This document shows positions 59,105 through 64,000 of a stretch of 64,000 nt of DNA, piece after piece. Source of the stretch: Bacillus sp. FJAT-29790 (GTDB taxonomy: Bacteria > Bacillota > Bacilli > Bacillales > Cytobacillaceae); the NCBI RefSeq assembly GCF_019039215.1, contig NZ_JAHNZZ010000001.1, positions 2,934,407 to 2,998,406 on the forward strand, written 5' to 3'. The notes beneath the pieces were generated by a model that saw nothing but the letters and a program-made list of their open reading frames with translations, had not been told where the DNA came from and did no database searches. The position numbers and the translations under genes were made by a program. How positions within the stretch are numbered: the first letter of the stretch is position 1; each line of letters begins with the position of its first letter.

Positions 59105-59417
59105 GTTTATCCCTCCCAACGAAGTCAAAGTCAACATTAAATGAATTCGGGATAAAAAGAAATACTCCTTTATGAAACGTACGTGTTATTATGACAAAAA
59201 TCCCCTTTATTCTAAATACTCTAGTTCCTATGCATCTAGTGTAACATTTGAAATTTTGCATCTGATTACTTAAGATATGATTTGTGGAAGTTATGAATAG
59301 ATGTCTAAATGATGACGAACATTGGAACAAACAATGATATTATGACAAAAATAATTTACAAAGCAGAGTAAGTAGTCCTATAATTTTCAACGTAATTACC
59401 CTTTGAAGGAGAATCAT
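59105..59417. other. Divergent intergenic region
   Basis: 313 bp between the divergent pgcA and disulfide genes. TTATGACAAAAAT occurs twice (59,189 and 59,340), possibly a shared regulator site. No gene seen. Confidence 0.35.
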
Positions 59418-59855
59418 ATGCAGAAAAAAAATAAGGATCCTCGGGAGACATTGCTTTTTGTTTCATGGGCCGCATCAGTCGTCGCAATGTTTGGCAGCCT
59501 GTATTTTTCAGAGATTCGCCAGTATGAGCCATGTCTGCTTTGTTGGTATCAACGAATATTAATGTACCCTTTTGTTATCATTTTAGGAATAGCCGTTGTC
59601 CGGAAGGATTATCGAATCGGAATTTATTCGATGGCTTTATCTGCGATCGGCGCTTGTATTTCTCTATACCATTACGCGATCCAAAAGGTGGCTTTTTTCG
59701 CTGACTATGCAGCATCTTGTGGGAGAGTCCCTTGTACGGGTCAATATATTAATTGGCTTGGTTTTATCACCATTCCATTTTTAGCGTTAATCGCTTTTCT
59801 TATCATTTTTATTTGCAGTTATTTTTTATGGAAAAAATCGAAGGAGGAAGCATAA
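59418..59855 (+). CDS. bdbC: Disulfide-bond formation membrane protein (BdbC/DsbB-like)
   Basis: 145 residues, four membrane helices. Redox cysteines: YEPCLLCWYQRI (CxxC, loop 1) and AASCGRVPCTGQ (loop 2), as in BdbC, the quinone reductase that reoxidises thiol oxidases. AAGGAG at 6 nt before ATG. Couples with the next gene (1 bp gap). The symbol is by family. Confidence 0.88.
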   Translation: MQKKNKDPRETLLFVSWAASVVAMFGSLYFSEIRQYEPCLLCWYQRILMYPFVIILGIAVVRKDYRIGIYSMALSAIGACISLYHYAIQKVAFFADYAASCGRVPCTGQYINWLGFITIPFLALIAFLIIFICSYFLWKKSKEEA

Positions 59856-59856
59856 A

Positions 59857-60327
59857 ATGAAGAAAGTCGTTATATTTCTTGTCGTCATTATAGCACTATT
59901 TGCAGCTGTCGGATTTTTGACGAAAATGCAAAATGAAAAGAAGGTTTCTGAAGAAAATCCATACGGAAAAAATACACTTCATCCGGAAACAATTGCACAG
60001 CTTGATGATCCTAACTATCAGAATTTAATCCTGCCGGAGCAATTAGAAAAAAAACTGAATGATAAAGAAGATGTCACTGTCTATTTTTACAGCCCAACAT
60101 GCTCTCACTGTCAGAGAACAACTCCTGTGGTAGCTCCACTTGCGATGGATATGAATATCGATCTCGTTAAATTTAACTTGCTTGAATTTGATAAAGGGTG
60201 GGATACATATCGAATTACGGAAACACCAACGATCGTACAATATAAGAATGGGAAAGAAGTTCAGCGTATAACCGGTTATCGCGACAAGGAAGTATTTAAA
60301 CAATGGTTTAATGAAAATACAAAATAA
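59857..60327 (+). CDS. Membrane-anchored thioredoxin-like protein
   Basis: 156 residues: N-terminal membrane anchor (about 3-22) and an extracellular thioredoxin fold with TVYFYSPTCSHCQRTTP (CxxC) and cis-Pro loop ETPTIVQYKNGKEVQRITGY. Starts one base after the BdbC-like gene with GGAGGA before it; the pair is probably an oxidase with its membrane partner. Confidence 0.88.
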   Translation: MKKVVIFLVVIIALFAAVGFLTKMQNEKKVSEENPYGKNTLHPETIAQLDDPNYQNLILPEQLEKKLNDKEDVTVYFYSPTCSHCQRTTPVVAPLAMDMNIDLVKFNLLEFDKGWDTYRITETPTIVQYKNGKEVQRITGYRDKEVFKQWFNENTK

Positions 60328-60369
60328 TTTAATCGTGATATGAAAATAAAATTCGCCTTGGCGATTTGC

Positions 60370-60472
60370 TTAACTTTATTCAGCCGAGGTTTGTTCCCCT
60401 ACTAAATTGGATACCTGTTTGTATTCATCTCTCCACTTAAATCGTTTAGAGACTTCAGCTGAATAAAGTTAA
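60370..60472. repeat. Perfect 15-bp inverted repeat
   Basis: TTAACTTTATTCAGC (60,370-60,384) and its exact reverse complement (60,458-60,472) enclose 73 bp with no ORF. Possibly a small mobile repeat or RNA structure between convergent genes. Confidence 0.6.
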
Positions 60473-60477
60473 ATACC

Positions 60478-60505
60478 AAAACGCCTGCATTCCAGCAGGC
60501 GTTTT
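60478..60505. terminator. Bidirectional terminator
   Basis: AAAACGCCTGC-attcca-GCAGGCGTTTT between convergent genes. Confidence 0.93.
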
Positions 60506-60509
60506 CTAC

Positions 60510-60908
60510 TTAAATTAGCAATTCATTCGCAGCTTTTGTATAGATACTCAGAATTTCGCTTTTGAACATTTTCCCGCCATAAAAGTGGCTAAATTCAAAT
60601 GGAAAAGATAATCCTAATTCTTGTAACATACGAACGTTTTTATCAAAAATAGCTTCATACCTTGCTACAATATTTCTCGATTCCAGAATCGCTATAATTG
60701 TTTGCAGACTAACGATCACTTGGTATGCTTCCTTTAAAGTGCCAAAATACTCAAAATGCCTCGTTGTCGTATGTAAAACTTTTAGTGATTCGAATTCCTT
60801 AATATCGTCATCAAGAAAATAAAGCGGAAACACATTCGAGTAGACATTTTGTATAAGTTCTTTGATTTTCTGTTCTTGATCAGGAGTTGATGCAAATACA
60901 ACTTTCAC
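60510..60908 (-). CDS. yhcU: YhcU-family protein (DUF5365)
   Basis: 132 residues, soluble (VVFASTPDQEQKIKELIQNVYSNVFPLYFLDDDIKEFESLKVL). Matches YhcU of B. subtilis, next to yhcT as there. Function unknown. Confidence 0.78.
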   Translation of the reverse strand: MKVVFASTPDQEQKIKELIQNVYSNVFPLYFLDDDIKEFESLKVLHTTTRHFEYFGTLKEAYQVIVSLQTIIAILESRNIVARYEAIFDKNVRMLQELGLSFPFEFSHFYGGKMFKSEILSIYTKAANELLI

Positions 60909-61149
60909 CTATAACCCACCTCAATTATCCCTGTAACTAGTTCGTCATATTCGTCATATGAAATTAGAATATCATATTCACTGTATATTTTAGGGTGGTA
61001 ATTAAATCCATGGTTTCAAGAGTTGATAGGTGAGTAAAAGATTAAAGAAAATCTGTGAATTAGCCGATTTCTAATGACAACTTGTACCTTAAGTAGAATA
61101 TTTTTAGTAGAATTAGTTTTATAAAAACACGCTTTATAAAGGAGAAGAA

Positions 61150-62058
61150 ATGATACATACTAGAAGGTTTGGCGAATGGTTTGAATTAACCCTTCCGCAT
61201 GATTGGGAGGGATTTTCAGTTGATTATATCCTGCGCGATTTATGGAAAGCGCCTAAAAAGCAGATTCATTTCATGCGAATGGAAAAACATATTAAAATTA
61301 ATGGGAATCCACTGATCGATTGGAATCATTCTCTGAAGGCTGGGGATCGATTGCAATTAAAACTATTTAGGGAAGAGGATTTTGGCGTGCAGCCTGCCTA
61401 TCGTGAGGTTGAGGTCTTGTACGAGGATGATCATATGATTGTTTTTAATAAGCCGGCAAATATGGACACTCATCCAAACACACCAGATCAAACAAATACA
61501 CTTGCCAATGCTGCCGCATTCCTTTTACAAGCACAAGGTGAACATCGGAAAATCAAACATGTGCACCGCCTAGACCGCGATACAACTGGTGCTGTGCTTT
61601 TCGCCAAACATCCTTTGGCAGGGGCAATCTTGGACTCAATGCTTGAAGAAAGATTAATTAAGAGGACCTATCTTGCTCTCGTTCATGGCAGGATGAAAGC
61701 AAAGAAAGGAACGATTCGCGAACCGATTGGCCGTGATCGGCATCACGCGACAAGAAGGCGGGTTTCTCCAAAGGGACAACCTGCTATCACCCATTTCGAA
61801 TTAATTGAAACCTATCCTAAACAAAATTTATCCCTTATTAAATGCCAGCTTGATACGGGGAGAACCCATCAAATTCGCGTTCATTTAAGCCACCTCGGCC
61901 ACCCGCTTGCAGGGGACCTATTATATGGCGGTAAACCTATTTTTGATCATCAAGCATTACACGCTGAAAAACTTGAAATTCCGCATCCCTTTACGAAAGA
62001 AAAAATAACATGCATCGCTAACAGTGCCAGGCACCACCCGTGGACACTTTATAGATAG
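61150..62058 (+). CDS. yhcT: RluA-family pseudouridine synthase (YhcT-like)
   Basis: 302 residues: N-terminal S4-like part (FSVDYILRDLWKAPKKQIHFM...IKINGN), catalytic motif HVHRLDRDTTGAVLFAK with the nucleophilic Asp, then LDTGRTHQIRVHLSHLGHPLAGDLLYGG. Converts uridine to pseudouridine in RNA. The last residues (RHHPWTLYR) are encoded by a dispersed GGCACC repeat, so the C terminus may have been altered by repeat insertion. GGAGAAG ribosome site. Confidence 0.9.
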   Translation: MIHTRRFGEWFELTLPHDWEGFSVDYILRDLWKAPKKQIHFMRMEKHIKINGNPLIDWNHSLKAGDRLQLKLFREEDFGVQPAYREVEVLYEDDHMIVFNKPANMDTHPNTPDQTNTLANAAAFLLQAQGEHRKIKHVHRLDRDTTGAVLFAKHPLAGAILDSMLEERLIKRTYLALVHGRMKAKKGTIREPIGRDRHHATRRRVSPKGQPAITHFELIETYPKQNLSLIKCQLDTGRTHQIRVHLSHLGHPLAGDLLYGGKPIFDHQALHAEKLEIPHPFTKEKITCIANSARHHPWTLYR

Positions 62059-62151
62059 TACCTTCCTTTCGTATCAGGCACGTGGCTGTGTTATTAGGCT
62101 TCGTTCATGAAAAAATAGTGGTTAGTGTCTTTCTTTGGTGTCAGGCACCGA
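62022..62151. repeat. Cluster of GTGCC/GGCAC palindromic repeat units
   Basis: CAGTGCCAGGCACCACCCG at 62,022, TATCAGGCACGTGG at ~62,081 and GTGTCAGGCACCG at ~62,140. The first overlaps the end of yhcT. Short units of this kind are widespread between Bacillus genes. Confidence 0.6.
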
Positions 62152-62188
62152 AAAAGAGAAGAGCCTCCCGAATTGGAAGGCTCTTCCC
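62151..62188 (-). terminator. Terminator of the GlsB/YeaQ-type gene
   Basis: GAAGAGCCT/AGGCTCTTC stem followed on the minus strand by TCTCTTTTTC. Confidence 0.85.
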
Positions 62189-62193
62189 CATAT

Positions 62194-62454
62194 TTAATCG
62201 TTCGTTTTTCTAAAAGCTCTCATGACGAAGCTTAAGAGGAATACAAGTACAACTGCACCGATGATGGCCGGAATAATAGCAAAATTAGCAACGATAGGGC
62301 CCCAATTACCTAACACCATCGTACCTAACCAGGCTCCAACAAAGCCGGCAATAATATTACCAATAACGCCGCCCGGAACATCTCTTCCTGCAACCATACC
62401 TGCAATCCATCCGATAATACCGCCAATGATTAATACCCATAAAAAATGAAACAT
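62194..62454 (-). CDS. GlsB/YeaQ/YmgE-family membrane protein
   Basis: 86 residues with three hydrophobic, glycine-rich helices (LWVLIIGGIIGWIAGMVAGRDVPGGVIGNIIAGFVGAWLGTMVLG), the typical transglycosylase-associated/YeaQ pattern. Linked to stress responses in other bacteria. ATG 62,454 (AAGGAG at 7 nt) preferred over 62,457; the longer frame is not supported. Confidence 0.88.
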   Translation of the reverse strand: MFHFLWVLIIGGIIGWIAGMVAGRDVPGGVIGNIIAGFVGAWLGTMVLGNWGPIVANFAIIPAIIGAVVLVFLLSFVMRAFRKTND

Positions 62455-62656
62455 CATATCACTCCTTGCTGTTTTATGATAGTTTTTTCCGTTTTCATGC
62501 ATTTCATACAAATTATTTCAAAGGATTTAAAAAGTATCTTCCCCATCATTATCTGCAGAGCAAAGTAAAATATACTTCCTATGAAGAAGCAATTTTATAA
62601 AAAAAACAAAAAAAACTGGCCCAATGAGCCAGCTCAAAAAATTTATTAATTTCTTC

Positions 62657-62876
62657 AGGCTGTTTTCTAAATGATTGTTGTTTTTAAATAGGTTTTATAT
62701 GAAGTTGATTGGAACGGAAGGTGCGAGACTCCTACGGGAGCAGCGGGACAGGTGAGACCCCACAGGCGCAGAGCGCCGAGGAGGCTCACCGCCGGCCCCG
62801 CGGAAAGCGAGCATCCTGAAGCGGAAATCAACTACACCTCTATTTGAATAAATAGCAACAAAGTTTACTTAAAACT
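62657..62876. repeat. GC-rich dispersed intergenic repeat, full copy
   Basis: AT-rich flanks (GATTGTTGTTTTTAAATAGG ... AATAGCAACAAAGTTTAC) with inverted GAAGTTGATT/AATCAAC arms around a GC-rich core of ~110 bp (GAGACTCCTACGGGAGCAGC, GTGAGACCCCACAGGCGC, GCCGAGGAGGCTCACCGC). The right end overlaps the stop codon of the aldo/keto reductase gene. Same family at 3,862 and 8,196. Confidence 0.82.
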
Positions 62877-63696
62877 CAAACGAATCCGGATCTGGTCCAA
62901 AACGTTCATTAATATTCAATTCATTTATTTGCGTCATGTCATCAGGCATTAATTCAAAAGCAAAGATATCTGCATTTTCTTTTAATCTCTGCGGATTGAC
63001 GGACTTCGGAATTATAATGACATCGTTTTGGAGATGCCATCTTAAAATAATTTGGGCTGGTGTTTTTCCATACTTTTCAGCAATTTGTTTGATTGTCGGC
63101 TCATCTAAAAGCCTTCCTCTCCCAATTGGAGACCATGCTTCAACTTTAATATTATTTTCTTTACAAAAGGCTCTTAGTTCAACCTGTGATAAACGAGGAT
63201 GCAGCTCGATTTGGTTGACGACCGGTTTTTCAGAGGAATTCTCCATTAAATCCTTTAAATGATGAATTTGAAAATTACTGACCCCAATTGCTCTTACCTT
63301 TCCATCATGATAAAGCTTTTCAAGGGCCTTCCAAGTTTCCAAATACTTTTCCTTCACAGGCCAATGAATCAAATAAAGGTCGAGATAGTCTAAACCTAAC
63401 TTTTGCATGCTTTTGTCAAAAGCCGCTAATGTTTCGTCATAACCTTGATCCGTGTTCCACACCTTTGTCGTAATAAAAATGTCTTCCCGCGGGATCCCGC
63501 TTTCTTTTATCGCCCTGCCTACGCCTTCTTCATTATCATAAAAGGCTGCTGTATCAATTAACCGATAACCAATTTCTAGCGCAAGTTTAACCGTTTCCCC
63601 TACCTGCTGCCCCTCCTCAACTTTATACACACCTAAGCCGAATTGCGGCATATTTACACCGTTATGTAAAGAAATCGTATCCTGATTGAGTTTCAT
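62869..63696 (-). CDS. Aldo/keto reductase (YvgN/YtbE-like)
   Basis: 275 residues: LHNGVNMPQFGLGVYKV, IDTAAFYDNEEGVGRAI (catalytic Asp/Tyr), DYLDLYLIHWPV (His), VNQIELHP, and the NADPH-binding IIPKSVNPQRLKENADIF. Reduces aldehydes/glyoxals with NADPH. ATG 63,696 follows GGAGGG; the 17-residue extension was rejected. The stop lies in the end of the GC-rich repeat. Confidence 0.93.
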   Translation of the reverse strand: MKLNQDTISLHNGVNMPQFGLGVYKVEEGQQVGETVKLALEIGYRLIDTAAFYDNEEGVGRAIKESGIPREDIFITTKVWNTDQGYDETLAAFDKSMQKLGLDYLDLYLIHWPVKEKYLETWKALEKLYHDGKVRAIGVSNFQIHHLKDLMENSSEKPVVNQIELHPRLSQVELRAFCKENNIKVEAWSPIGRGRLLDEPTIKQIAEKYGKTPAQIILRWHLQNDVIIIPKSVNPQRLKENADIFAFELMPDDMTQINELNINERFGPDPDSFEF

Positions 63697-63869
63697 CCTT
63701 TTCCCTCCAGCACATGATATTTCCATTATAACATCAGTTGGATTCATTTCACTATTCTAAAAATTCTATTATTTATCTCTTTTCAAACTTGATCAGCAAT
63801 TGTAGTGAGTTTTAAAGGCTTCTATCTGCACAAACAAGATCAATTAGTAAAAGCATTCATAGAAAAAGA

Positions 63870-63905
63870 AAGAACGGCTACCAATTTAAGATAGCTGTTC
63901 TTTTG
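63870..63905. terminator. Hairpin near the window end
   Basis: AGAACGGCTA/TAGCTGTTCT with T-run to the right; belongs to no gene seen in the window (63,697-64,000 has no CDS). Confidence 0.6.
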
Positions 63906-64000
63906 GACGCATTAATTTTTCCATTAAGGAATCGCTGAGTCAAGTTTCACCTACTGTTTATATTGAAAACATATTTCTCCAAAATTCTCACATACTAAGA

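Noticed and set aside
60370-60472. T-box leader
   Set aside because: It follows rather than precedes a gene and has no T-box sequence; kept as inverted repeat only.

Overview
This is a low-GC Firmicute chromosome, almost certainly a spore-forming Bacillaceae (Bacillus in the broad sense). The evidence is a gerA-type germinant-receptor operon, spoVR, a Bacillus-style gene order (yhdP-yhdQ-yhdT; spoVR, yhdB, azr, yhcZ, yhcY, pgcA, yhcU, yhcT), strong AGGAGG ribosome sites and frequent TTG/GTG starts. I cannot name the species. No rRNA, tRNA or CRISPR array was seen.

Host region 1-19.5 kb: a Fur-controlled feoAB iron operon with a small Cys-rich partner; an orphan sensor kinase; an acetyltransferase; two CNNM/CorC-type metal transporters around a frameshifted MerR gene; a two-component system divergent from a secreted protein; a CheY-like/CheX-like pair; a YitT-family protein; a gerAA-AB-AC operon with an unlisted small membrane gene at its end; and an FUSC-family exporter.

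Element region 20.15-50.79 kb: spoVR is split. Its 3' part lies at 19,537-20,166 and its 5' part at 50,773-51,572, both on the minus strand. The two ends share the 14-bp sequence TACGATGCCCAGCC in the same codon frame. Removing the 30,620 bp between the copies rebuilds an uninterrupted 471-codon spoVR, so this looks like a skin-type excisable intervening element in a sporulation gene. Its left third (20.2-33 kb) is an array of mostly single small genes (lipoproteins, small membrane proteins, regulators). These are separated by about 20 copies of a composite palindromic repeat, nearly all in one orientation and usually just behind the stop codon of a minus-strand gene, an integron-like layout without an integron integrase. 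One array segment is a 1,162-bp unit with 27-bp perfect terminal inverted repeats and a 9-bp target duplication. The middle (35-43 kb) holds three large serine recombinases, a small co-transcribed gene, an XRE regulator and a short RecJ-like exonuclease. The right third (44-50.7 kb) is a defence module: a complete type II-short CBASS operon (CD-NTase, E2-like protein, HNH-SAVED effector) and an antiviral-type dGTPase next to the right junction.

Host region 50.8-64 kb: the spoVR 5' part, PepSY and DUF3889 secreted proteins, yhdB, an MFS transporter, azr, the YhcY/YhcZ-like two-component system, pgcA, a BdbC-like/thioredoxin-like disulfide pair, yhcU, yhcT, a GlsB/YeaQ-type membrane protein and an aldo/keto reductase. 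Dispersed GC-rich intergenic repeats occur in the host part but were not seen inside the element.
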